Part shown: positions 1-12,800 of the stretch, piece after piece | Layout of the letters: the number at the start of each line of letters is the position of its first letter | How positions within the stretch are numbered: position 1 is the first letter of the stretch | DNA from: Telopea speciosissima | Taxonomy: Eukaryota; Streptophyta; Magnoliopsida; Proteales; Proteaceae | Reading direction: 5' to 3' | NCBI RefSeq assembly: GCF_018873765.1 | Contig: NC_057917.1 | Span: forward strand, 55,858,464 to 55,922,463 | Length of the DNA stretch: 64,000 nt | Translations under genes and position numbers: made by a program | Notes under the pieces: generated by a model | What the model saw: only the letters and a program-made list of their open reading frames with translations | Database searches by the model: none | What the model was told of the DNA's origin: nothing

Positions 1-3000
1 TAGAGAGAAGAAAAAAACCCTATTTCTCCCTACTTCTCCTCCATCGATCTCTCTTCTTCTTCTCCCTTTCTCAGTTTTCTCCTTCTCCTGTTCTTCTTCT
101 TCTCAGCCTATAAAGGGGCAGCACTCATGAGGTAAACTAAGAATATCGATGACTTAGTTGCTGCCCCCCCTTTCCTTTCTATCTTTTTATTAAAAAATCT
201 GCTTGAACCCTACTGGAGCCACATCTGCGATTTGGAGTTCCCCCCTTTCTTTGGAGATCAGATCTCTATTACCTAATGAAAACTGATCCTCCAATTTTGG
301 AGCACCCTATGCAGCCTTTTCCAGCCCTATTCTACCCTATTCCAAAACCTAGCTTCCCTTTTTTCTTTCTCTCCATCTTTTATTAAGTTTTCCAGCCATA
401 ATCCCCAAATCGATCTCACCTTGTCAGGGTTTTTTTCAAAACCCTGACTCTAATCGATTTTGGGGCTTCCCTTGTCAGATGCAACTAATTTTTCAGGGAT
501 AATTTCCGACTACTACCAGCCTTAATCGACCTCAGTTTGGCCACTATCTGATGGCTGGATTTGTACCTACAGCAAAACCTTCTCAACCTGCTATTTTTGG
601 TTACCTGTTAAAACCCTGACTCAAATCGACATTAGGGTTACAGGTTTCTGTTTTTGCTCCCTTTTGGAGGGATGCTTACTCCACCTACAAGGATCACTCG
701 ACCTCAGTTTTAGGCTCTTTCCAAGTGTTTGAAGACCCCTAACCCCAATCGATCCTTCTTTTCAGGGTTTTTTCAAAACCCTGACAAATATCGATTTTAG
801 GGTTAGGGTTAATTGCTACTATTGGAGTTTTTTGGGAGGTGTTTCTACCATCAAGAAGGACATTCTACTTCAACTATTCCTGACTTGACGAAGGTCTATT
901 GCACATGATAGCTACTGCCCTATTTTTCTGCAATTTTTTTGTGTTTCTCCCACGTGAAGATCAAGTCTCAATTACCAAGGAGATTGGTTATTCTAACTGG
1001 AGATCCATTCCAGCAGTGGTGGTCAGCATCTATTACCAGAAGACATCACCTTTGACAAGTCATCATCACTTTGTTGAAGCCCCCTTCCCTACAATCAATC
1101 TTCCCTTTCAGGGTTTTTTACAAAACCCTGACTATAATCGATCTAAGGTTAGGGTAGTCCACTATTGCTGATTTTTTAGGAGAGTTTTATAAAAATCAGA
1201 GGAGTATTCAGCCCCTATTTCAGCATCATTCATCAGTTCTTTTTGGGAAAATTCAGGTTCATTCTTATGGCTCGGTTTCTCCAATTATCAACCTGTTTTT
1301 CTTGTTCCTATATGGCTGGCTGCTTCAACTGCCTATGGATTTGTCTGGTTATTTATCTTATATTTGCTGGTTATTTTGAGCTTCACTACCTACCTGGCTG
1401 GTGTTATTGATTGGCTTCGACTGGTTGATGTGTTACTGCTGCCTTCGTGTGGAATACTGCTGCCCTATAATTGTGACTGAGTTTCCTATTATTGTAGATC
1501 GAATTTCTTTCGTTATGGAAGACTCGAATCTACTACCCTGGAGATCAGCTTATTTGGGACTACAACAGTGTGTTCCATGGTTATTGGCTGCACCTACGAA
1601 CCTATTCAGTTACATGGAGCTTTTCTGGTTCATATCCGGCTCATTTTGGAGCTTGAATCCTAGCATTGTTACTACTTCAGATCTGATCCAATTTGTTGTT
1701 GTAGCTTCTTCAATGCATTACTGTCCAGATATCTTCGTTAGTACTGTTTAGCATGTAGGACTTTAGACATTGGAATTTTTGCACACTTGTTCCTCCTTGT
1801 TTGAAGATTGCTCAAGCCTTGAAGAATGGAGCATTTCCTTACTTCAAATCAGATCTGTATACTTCTCAGAATTGAATATTGGAGTTAGGAGTTTCTCCCA
1901 TGCAGGGGTTTCCATCAAAAGTGTTTGTTTGATCGATGGAAGATGGTTGGAACTTTATATGTTGCATAATTTACTCCTACTTCATTATCCCACTGCTGTT
2001 TTTCCTTCACCAACTCCCAAAACATCCCTTTGGCATTCTCCATAACCACCTTGGAAGTTAATGGTATTCTCTTCTTTACCATTTCTTCTTTTTTCCATTC
2101 CACTTGGCAGCCATTGAAAAATTCTGGAATGTTGTGTTTTGCCCTTTCTCTTACATCATCTCTCTTATGTCCACGTGCACTACACGTGAGGGGGGGATTA
2201 TATACAGTATACCTGCAGCCATTGCAGAGAGCAGAACATGCAGGGACACTTGGTGCAAAACATAGAAGGTCAGAGGTTTCACCATTGCCAATGGGTATCT
2301 ACTTTGTAATTGGGTTAAAGTTTGTCATAAGGGGGAGGTTGGCCTTAAAGTTTTGAAGATGTTTGGTTATTGCCTGCCCATATGAGATCCTACTTTTTGG
2401 TTTTTTTTTTCCCCTGCTTGATCTTTACTGCTGCTTGACTCATTTGACGGCTACCCTAGTTACTTATCTTCAAGGTTATAATTCAGAGATTCATTATTGG
2501 ACAAAGATTGGTGAGAGATGTCTTTTTTGCTGATAAAGTCTGTCCAAGTTTGAAGGTCTATTTTTTTCAAGTTCTTGAAGGTCAATTTGGGAACTGCATT
2601 CATTTTGGAACTGAATTCTACTACAACTTCTTTTTTCCCATTTTATTCAAGTTGGGCATTAGTACCTTGTATGCATCAACTTGAGGGGGAGTGTTAGCAT
2701 TGTTATGAAGAGAGTTTTTTTTCTTTAGTCCAAGCTGGATCTTCTTTCTTTAGTATTTGTATAATCCAGCTTGAGGGGGAGTGTTAGAATAATGTACACC
2801 AGAATACCCCAGTCCTTTTGGGGTATTTTTTTATGTTATTTAATGTGTTAAGTTTATATTGGCTGTGTGGTTTAGTCCCACATCGCCTAGCTTACTTTAT
2901 TTTGTAACTTCCCCTCTATTATAAATAGAGGGGCCTTTCTATCATTAATACAAGCTATTCCATTATTTTATTCCCTCTCTTTGACCCACGGTTCAACCAA

Positions 3001-3002
3001 CA
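1..3002 (+). mobile_element. Non-coding LTR retrotransposon, 3' part with 3' LTR
   Basis: The 3' LTR is 2782-3002: it starts TGTTAG, ends CA, and has a TATAAATAG box near 2921. A polypurine tract (TTGAGGGGGAG, 2771-2781) lies immediately before it. A second near-identical tract lies at 2681-2691, about 90 bases upstream. The internal part from position 1 has no recognisable gag or pol reading frame, so this resembles a large non-autonomous derivative. It contains several copies of a short inverted repeat (see findings). The 5' LTR is presumably left of the window. Age cannot be estimated without it. Confidence 0.7.
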
Positions 3003-4870
3003 GAAAATCCAAAGAGATTGATACCCAACAACTCGGTTCTGGGTTTATGTTTTGGGAAGGAAGATGGATAAAGGTGGCATCTCTCCACCACCCACTTCAA
3101 AAAACTATTATGCACATAGGTATGCCAAACATATTTCTTTGTCTACAATCTATTCGGTGCAGTGGTTACCAAATGATTTTTATGTTTTGACCAAAAATGG
3201 TTTTCACAAATGATTTTTGTTAAATTAGCAAAAATCAAAAATAAAAAGCATACCAAAGAGAGCCTTAGTAGTTGCTATTTTCAATTAGTTTCTATTTTCA
3301 TGTTGCAAGATTTAATTTCTAGTTTTCAGTCAAGTTAGTTTCTTGAGGAGCAAGTATAAGCCCTCTATTTATTGTAAAGGCTTTTAGAAGCCTCAGAATG
3401 ATTTTATGAGTTGAATGAAAAGTTTGTTAATGCAAAGATTCTCTTGTCCCTTATGAGTGACATGAAGGGCCATTAGGAGCCTGGCTGAGAGAGCCTAATC
3501 CCTTTATCCCCCTACCTTCTATTTTCTCTACCCTTACAATTGACCCTTGTGCTGCTGCTGTTCTCTGCTGCTCAATACAATTGCTGTGAAGACTCCTTGA
3601 AGGCCTGAATCAATCTCCAATCACCTCAAGGACTGCTGCTGCGACATACAACCCAGAGGAGGCCTGGACAACCTTGCGGCCCTGCTGTTCTGCTCTATTT
3701 CTCCAGCAAACTTCAAGCCTCAATTTCTCTGCAACCTGAACTCAGTTTCAGCAGCGGTTTGGAGGGTTGAATCACACAACCAGGAGCTCCACTCGATCCA
3801 TTGTTTGAAGACCCAGTTTCCACTGTTTTGCAAGATCTGCTACAACCTTCTAATTTTGACTCTATCTCATATCTCAGTTGTTAGCCGTCAGAATAGGCTA
3901 AGATTTGGACCACAGATCCTCCACAACTCCTCCTTCACTCGATCCCATTCTAGTGAAGTTCTGCTGGCTGATTTGGTTTTATTTCTCTAAGTTACATTCT
4001 GATTTTATTGCTATTTTGATGTTCTGCTGCAACCTATCATCGATCCTATTGTAGAGTGGTTCTTATTTGAATCCCTTCTACATTACTGTCTGATAGATAA
4101 GTACCATATAGCAGATTCTTTTCTTTTTTAATGTTGTTTTTCAGTAACTAAAGAGACTACTATGGGAAAGAAAAGGGAACTTTCATAACAGATAACATGA
4201 GATACCTATCCCAAAAAAAAAAAAAAGAAAGACGAAGAAGAAGATAACATTAGATAAGAAGCCCAGGCCTAAGGAACAAGAACTCACTGAATGTTTTCTG
4301 TTTCCTCCTGCCCCCTCCTCCCCAGCCAAGAATTATCACAAAAGACACCATATTTTGATAGGAGTCGCGGAAAAAAAAAAGGGGGGGAGGAGGTGAGTTT
4401 ATTCAGCAGGGCAGTCTGGAAAAATATTGCCACTACAACTGGGGCCATACATCACAGAAGTCATCCTTAACTCATAATTATTTGTTTTTCCACTGTATCC
4501 ATCTAAATCTCTAACTTGCAACAGGTTGCTCTGTACCAATACGTACACTAGCAATATAGGCAAAGCAATAACATATATTCAAAAGAGAAAGAGGGCCACA
4601 ATTTGACTAGAGGTAGCAGCTAGTCCAACAGAAACAGGAAAGAAAAAGGCATGCGACATCTAAGCTCTCTTCCTGAGTTATTTATGACTTTCTCTCAGCC
4701 ATAGTTTGCTGCCAACTTCATTCATGTTAGTTTCTAAGTAAATCAACATCAATGCAAAGTATTATCATGGAAGCAAAAAGTATCTTTGTTTTTTCTATTT
4801 TCGCCAGTATTACTGTGCCAGACATGAGTCACAAATGAGAAAAGAACAAATAAAAAGCAGATAGACCCAC
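3003..4870. other. Non-coding interval downstream of the last visible AP180 exon
   Basis: No coding exon was recognised here on either strand. 3290-3750 has the look of a decayed LTR or leader: an AT-rich stretch, then CTG-rich pyrimidine sequence. I see no paired repeat to prove it. 4368-4387 is an A-run followed directly by a G-run. If the AP180 gene is intact, this interval is part of its last intron. Confidence 0.35.
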
Positions 4871-6770
4871 CAATTGTCTATCATTAACTGTAGATAAATT
4901 GCTGCTTGGAGTAGTAACCAGTGCAAGCTCCCATCCAGTAGGATCCAGATCCATTGCTTGAACAGAACCAGAATGATATGATGCAGTATCATCTGAAAAC
5001 ATGGGTTGTTTTTTTTTAAATAAACACATAAAAAGTAGAAAATAATCACACAAAAAAGGATTTTTTTTGACACCCGGCAGGAGGGAGATCAGTAGGCATA
5101 TCTTACTAGATGGAACAATGGCTAAAGCCAATGCATTGCTTTCCTCTATCGCAGATGCATCAGGAATTGTAGCATTTAATCCCTGCAGATAAGAAGACAA
5201 GTGAGGTAATTTATACCAAATTACAGTTGATTCAATAATCAAAAACAAAAGATAATGTAGTTCTCAAGTCGAGATTTACCAGAAGATCTCCAGTGTCGAG
5301 GCTATTAGGTGGAGGAGTAACTTCAGGAGTAATCTCAGTAGGTGCAGCAGCAACCTCAACTGAAGGAAGTGGCTTTGGTTCCTCCACTGGAGGTATTGCA
5401 TCATCAGGAGAAGGAGCTTCTTCTGGTTTGTAAGTTAGAAGTAATCTCTCTGGAAATTCCTGAACCACCATGGGCAGATGTTAGTTCTACAGCATACATC
5501 TTCATACACAAGTCTAAGGCATTTGACTAGCATATCAATAATTGATCAGTGTAACAGAAAAATTCCTAATACACAAATGATCTAAATTTAAGTTTTTCTC
5601 CTTTTGATCTTAACAATATATACTGTTCAACATTTAGAAGTATAAATCATGCATGGTACTTCAATCCCTTCTTTTATTAATGAACATCTCATCATGCATA
5701 TTGAATAGCATACTAACCAATTGCTCAGTTGAAATCGAAACCATACGAGGTGCTTCTTTTATGTATTCTTCCATGGTTGCGAGAAATGACTGTGGAGGCT
5801 GTACATGGAGAGAATAATATTAACTTGGCATCAATTCAAACTATAATTAAAAAGGGGGGGGGGAAATTAAAGTCAACTAGAACCTCACCTCTCTCAAAAC
5901 AGGAAACTGAAAATTTCTCGCAAGTTCCAATCCTCTGCACACTTCGTAGAAATCAGAAAGGCCTCCAGTCTGCAATTGAAATCTAAACTTCCTTAGTAAA
6001 ATAACATAAAAAGCAAAAACTTATTCAATAACCATTCTTGACCATAGAGCAAGGTTTCAAGCATCAGAATTGGATCAGGCATATCAGCCAACAACAATTT
6101 AACAATATTGCAGCAACTGTGAGGTTTCAGCCAAAGCTCAGCTAGGATTGGGCAGTGTCGACTGATCTGTATTAGGACAGGCGGATTCCAATCTGGTCTC
6201 CGATACAGAGTTTTAAATTCTTGCTCTTAGATTCACAACAGAAACCCAAAATATAACTTACATTAACCAAGCAGATTAATCATAAATATTTGTTTTGAAG
6301 AAAATTTCATGAAATGCATACGTAATGTTACCTGCTGGCCAGCTCGTTTATAGATTTCCAGGGCTTTCATGGCTTCATGTCTTGGCATCTCAAAAAACTA
6401 CAGGAAAACAAAAATCAATGATGTGATAGAAAATGAAGACACAATTGGTATTGTTAGGACATGTAGGCAACTCTCACATAAATAATAATATCATTTACCT
6501 TATCAATAAGATTGATGATACCATCATTAATGGCACAATAGAGTTTAAAACTCTCTTTGAGTACCTGAAAAATGAGATTAAATTATTAGAATGACAAGAT
6601 GTAAATGCATGTAGAACAATATCAACTAGAACCTCACAGATGAACAGGATCTGAGTTAATTTTCTAGAGACGAAGCCCCAACAGTGCAGGATATGAGGTA
6701 GGAAGTAGAACGGGAAATTCCCCTTTTTAATTTAAGCAACTGGTGTCACTATTAATTCCTTTATTATAAG

Positions 6771-6811
<41 letters not shown>

Positions 6812-9800
6812 TAGCGAGAGAGAGAGAGGTAGCATGATTTAAATTACAGTAAATGATCATGTGGTTGCACTGACTATATGCTTTTTGAGGAAATAAAATT
6901 CCAGGGAAGAATTCATTTTTTCCCAAAATAAGAACAATGTTTATAAGCCAACCTATAGATCAACCCAAAATAGGCCAAGATCAATCCAGTCAAACATCAG
7001 GCAGAACTAGATTGACCTGATGATATGCGCATATGCAAGAATAGCAATTGACTACGTAAGAATACAACTATGAGAGAGAAGGTGTCCCTATTGGCTAAAA
7101 AAAAAACCATTAAAAACTAAAAAGGTATACAAAATTTATAAAGTGGCATCAGGGTTTCCCAAAGATGAGTAAAACTGAGAAACAAAACTGAAAGGTACCC
7201 AGGAAAAAGTCTAAAACCCAAGCTGACCATTCAACATGAAAGAATAGCAAGAGGTAGCTGTAATTTTCAATTTCACCAAAAAGCAAGTCCTAGGAGTAAA
7301 TGAAATCATTGCACTTGAAAACCAGTGACATCACAGCCCAAAAAATGTCTCGACACATTAGTCACTTCTCGGCTTGTGTGCCTGCATGCATTTTCTTTTT
7401 TACTTTTAGCTTCTACTAGTAACAAGAAAAGCTACGAGAAAGTCGTTGAGGTGGCATGGCCATGTTTCAATGGAGGCCTTTGGACGCTTCAGTTCGGAGG
7501 AGTGACCTGATTCAGATTGAAGATACTAAAAGAGCTAAGGGCAGGCCTAAAATGACCCTAGGAGAAGTGGTGAGGTAAGACATGCGCAGTTTAGATCTTG
7601 TCCCTAGTATGACGTCAAATAGAGCTGATTGGAGGGCAAGGATCCGTGTAGCCAATCCGAGTTAGTTTGTATAAGACAGATTTGTAGTTGCGGTTGTTGT
7701 GTTTCTTTTCTTTTACTTTTTTTGTTTAACATTCTGTCTTCGCAAGGATCCGTGTAGCCGACCCCATTTAGTTGGGTTACGGCTGAGTTGTTTTTGTGGT
7801 GTTGTACTATTATTCCCATTTTTAATGTTGCACATTGAATCTAACTGGATTGCAGGCACAAAGCCGTGCACTGTTTTTACACGATAACCTACCTTGTGTC
7901 AATCAAGTCATTTTAAAACTAAAATTTATTTCTTTTTTCTAGTTATCATAATTTGGGGAAAGTATCAGCTATTACTTCTGCACTTCATTAATTATTCATA
8001 CAGAATAAAATAGGAATCTCAAAATTGTCATGGAAACAAAGAGTAAACAAGACATACCAGTGCCAGGGCATATTGTATTACGTAATTTCCAACAGCAGCT
8101 CCTTCTGGCTGTAAAGTCAAAAGAAGTTAAGGTCAATCCTTCACATGTCCACACACACACAGACACACTTGTTGCATAAATTACCCGGCATCCAATAAGA
8201 CGGTACAGCAGCTGTTGCAAAGCTGGCAACTGCTCCAACAATTCTTCACTGTCAAGATCCCTGGTTCTACTGTGACCCTGATTATACAAGGACGTAATAA
8301 TAAAAACAATATCAGAGATCCAGAATGGTGAAAAGCTAGCAAGTTGACAAACTTGACAACATGGTTTTGACAACATGGTTTTAGCTTACCCTATTAATGT
8401 GACAGAACACCAAGGGGAAAGGAAGGAGATAATTTTTTATTTTTTTTTATTTTTTTTTTGGGAGGGGGGGGGATTTTTCAGGAAGGAAAATTGAAGATGC
8501 TCCAAAATACAAAATATGCTGGACTGATATCCAAAACAGCCCATAAGATGGAGAAGCATGAGTCACGGGATAGTCGTACAAAAGAATCAGCTCCATGGAA
8601 CCCCAAAAGCTCAACATAACAGTGAACCCACAGTATATTAATTACAGTCTCAGTCTCAAGTATAGCAAAGTTTATTTGGGTTCTTCTCAGCCCCTTAACT
8701 CCAACCCTCCTAAGGCTCCGCCCAACACCTTCACGTTGGGATTTTACAAAAGGATTGAAGAGTAACAAACACTTCCCAACTTCCACGCATTCCTTCAGAA
8801 AGGGGTGACAATATTTTCTTGGAAACCAAATCCTTTGAAAAATAGGGTTTCAAGTTATAACTATTCCATTAACCATTTCAAAATTAGAAGAGATCAACAG
8901 TTCATTACCCAGGACCAGCTGACAGCCTTAACATTCCAGGAAACATGTGGATCTCTCTGCAAAGTTTGGCTGCAGCATCACCTTCTAGCTGCAGTCAGGG
9001 TTTCCTCTTCTTTTTTTCCCCCTGCTGGTGCATTACTATAGTTCAACTACTGTTTATAGTTGTCTTTGGTGCTATTCCTCTCACACTATGCTGTGCTAAT
9101 AAAGATAGATGTTCAAACTATTAGATCTTATGATCAATTTAAACACATCATTTAGTAGGGAATAAACTAAGAATAATTCTTCATTTCTTGAGTAGTACCG
9201 TCACTGATTGTACAAAACCAGATCGGGTGTTAAGCCATCCATATGATTTGATCAGATACCATTGATTTGATTGGAAACTTTGGGATTTGAATCTGCAGCA
9301 AGTGACAAATAAGACCCTAGGCACTATCACTTGGATAGTATTTGCTTATGTCACATACTGATTCTTCAAGACTGGTTCTGTGATATGCATCACATTGAAC
9401 TTGTTTGATCCTTAACTTCTCCATCGATCAATTGGAGCTGTTGCTATCATATTGTCAGAAGTTAATAAGTTAGCCAATCATTCCTCAAGTTTCAGTGTTT
9501 CAAATTAATTTGGATCATTACTGGATTTTCTACAAATTTAACTGAGGATTGATCCTACAGAAGCCAACCATAATTCAGCAGAACAGACTAATTTTGGCAG
9601 TGAATGACCATTCTGAACCAATTGGAGTAATATTAGAGTGGGTTGAATTGCAGTTAGGCCTAGATTATTAATTTACGGAAAAAGGTCCACAAAGCTGGCA
9701 GATTTGAAAGTTCCCCTTCCATTCATTTTTTATTTATTTTTTCCATTAAATTCTCTCTCCCCATCCTCTTTCCCCACTATTGACGGCTACAATGGGTTCA

Positions 9801-12800
9801 GCTTGGGGATTCCTTGCCAAGCTGCCAGCTTGGTGATTCCCCCCCCCCCCCCTAACCCTTACTTTATTTATCTTGATTTCAACTGGCCCTCACGGAGACA
9901 AGAGCTTCACGGTTTTACCTGCTGGGTCAAAGGGGGAGAACCCTGCAGTTTAGACAAGCTTTACATTTCATTATGTATTTTTAGTATATGCTTTATGCTT
10001 TGTTCCCTTTCCAGCCTTTTTAATTCTTCTATTGGAATCCTGAAGGAGGTGAAGTGGTGGAACTCTTTTGTCTAATCAGAAGTGGAAGGGGAGAGCTAAT
10101 ATTAAATTGAGCCTTGAAAGGATGGTGAAGGGGATGGAATGGCTGGTTGAAACTTCAGCTATTGACAAGAATTTATTTTATTTTGGAATTCTGAATCAGA
10201 TGGGCTAGCTCCCAGGGAGTCAGTGTGTGAGGACAGCCACTTAATCACTAAAGATGAGTCTCCTTCAATTTCACTGTCAAAATTTCCAGCCCCTAATCTA
10301 TTGCTGTTTTTCCTTACTTTCCTTTATTCTTTTTCTTGCTGACAAATCTTTTACCCTCTTTTTCTTTCCAAATTAGTTATATTAGACACATAGCCTGAAG
10401 ACAACAATACATGAAGATGTACCTTCTCCTCCCCTTGTTTACAAAAAGGACCATATGCACATATCGAAAACAAAAATATATAAAGAAATACCTTCTCCTG
10501 CCCTTGGGTAGGTCTTGCGAGAGGCTCAGCTTCAATATCATACTTCAAGACCCTAAAACATTCCAGTCTTTCCTCCAAGAATAGTCCATAAGTACGAACC
10601 CATGCAGAGCAATCCCAAGCTGTAAAGAAAGATAAAAAATAAAAAAGTAAGTTTTTGTGTTCTCAATGTCAGCAAAAGAAGAGCGGCAGTAATTTACATA
10701 GCACCAGCCATCAAGGAGGCAATGGTCAAATATACATTTGGGCTGTATTTTTTTCAACAAACAGGTTTGGATGTCAACTTGATTCCAACCTAATCATGGA
10801 TGGCTGGACTACACCATGCCATGTTATTTTTAAATCATTGTCCACACACCAAAAAAAAAGAAGTTTGTTCACAATGATAGAGTTTAACAGTTAAGAGCAG
10901 GGTTTGAATAGACTAACCTATTGGGCTTGAATCATCTTTGAAATTGGATAACTGGAGAATTCGCCCTCTCTGTGAAAAATTTAGAAGCTCTTCACGGAAA
11001 CTAGGGTCACCCTCCCTCACCAATCTATGTATAACTATTAATGTCTTTAATGCCACCTGTGAAGTACCATCAAGATAGAAAACATTACAAAGAACTGAAA
11101 AGCTCCAGAAACAATAACGCGGGGGGAGGGGAGATATTACAAACAAAACACCACCACCACCACCAACCCCCCCCCCCAAAAAAAAAAACTTTCTGAACTA
11201 GTAATCTTAGGGATGCAAACAGATAGTCAAAAATCCGTATTCGACCTGTGTTCGTATTCGTTTAAGAGAATTCATATTCGAAAAATCACTATCCGGAAAT
11301 TTTCCGAATCCGTTCGAAAACTAATCGGATACGAATATGGTTATCCTAGTTTCCGACCGATTATAATCCAATTCGTTTAACTATCCGAGGGTAATAAAAT
11401 ATCCAAAACATATATCCATATCTGTCTAGCCGATTAAGTTTTATAATTTTGTAAGTTAAGTAATATGATTCATTTTTTGAGTTTTCCATTGGTTTATATA
11501 TATTGATTGATATATATGTCATACATGGTAACATGAATCGCATATCCATTAAAAAAACAAAAAATAAATAAAAGTAAAAAACATGCCATACATGGTAACA
11601 TGAATTGCCTGACACATATCCATTAAATCCATTAAAAAATAATAATAATAAAACGTTAAAAGACAAACTCAAAACTCAAAAGACGAAAGCAATTGGAAAG
11701 GTGAAAGGACGAAAAGTTTTGAAGTCGACAAGAAACCCTAACCTCATCGACAAGACGAGAAACCCTAACCCTCATCGAAGACAACCTTAACCCTTTCGCC
11801 CACTGTGACAGTGCATCTACAACCTCAGGCGACTCCAAGTCTCCAACAGCGGCGAGTGGCGATTCTGGTGGCTGCAGCTCAGGCAACCCCGACGACTGCA
11901 TGTTTCTTCATACTCTAGTGACAAGTATCCTGCGATCTTATTGTTACTCTTATTTCTTCCTTGGACTCTGGTTTTCTTCTCTTCATCCTTCAACTATGGT
12001 TTTATCTTTTTTTGTTTTTTAATTTCTTATTCTCATTCTTCTTTCTTCGATTCTGGTTTTCTCTTCTTCTTTCCTGAAATTCTGTTCTTTACTATTTTTT
12101 TCTTCTTCCTGCAACTTTGTTTTTCTTTTTATTCTTCTTCATGCTACTCAGGTTTCTATCACAGACAAAACCAATAGTAAAAACAAGACTTCCCAAAAAG
12201 GACAGCAAAAAAATTTAAAAAAAAAAATCTGAGCTCCATCGTCTTCTTCTCCTCTCACTCACTCCCTGACCTGTTTCTCTCTCACTCACTCCCTGTCTCT
12301 GTTTTTTCAGCAATCGGATAGAAAGCATTCGGATATTTGGTATCCGTTTGTTAAACGAATCGAATCGGATAATATCCGAAATCCATTTAAAAAATCAAAT
12401 TCGAATTTGACACTACTTATACATATCCGGGCAGATAAACAGATCGAATTCGGATAACAGCTTGGTAAACGAATTCAAATTTAGATAGTGCCCAATTCGA
12501 TTCGAATTCAATCTGTTTACATCCCTAAGTAATCTACAATAAAAGACTTTCTTCATGAAGTTCTACAAGGAAGAATCTACTGTAATAGATCAACACTAAT
12601 TTACTAAGTTTTTACATTTGATTTTATTTTGAAGAACATAAAACATAGCCTCAAGATCTTTCATCGCAACAGGCTGACAAGTGCCAATGTTCACAAGTAT
12701 TCACCAATTCTATGAGAAATAACAGATATCACCATCATTAAAATAGTAATCATTCTAATTCCTATCGTTCCCAATATATTTTCTTTACCAGCTACTCTTA

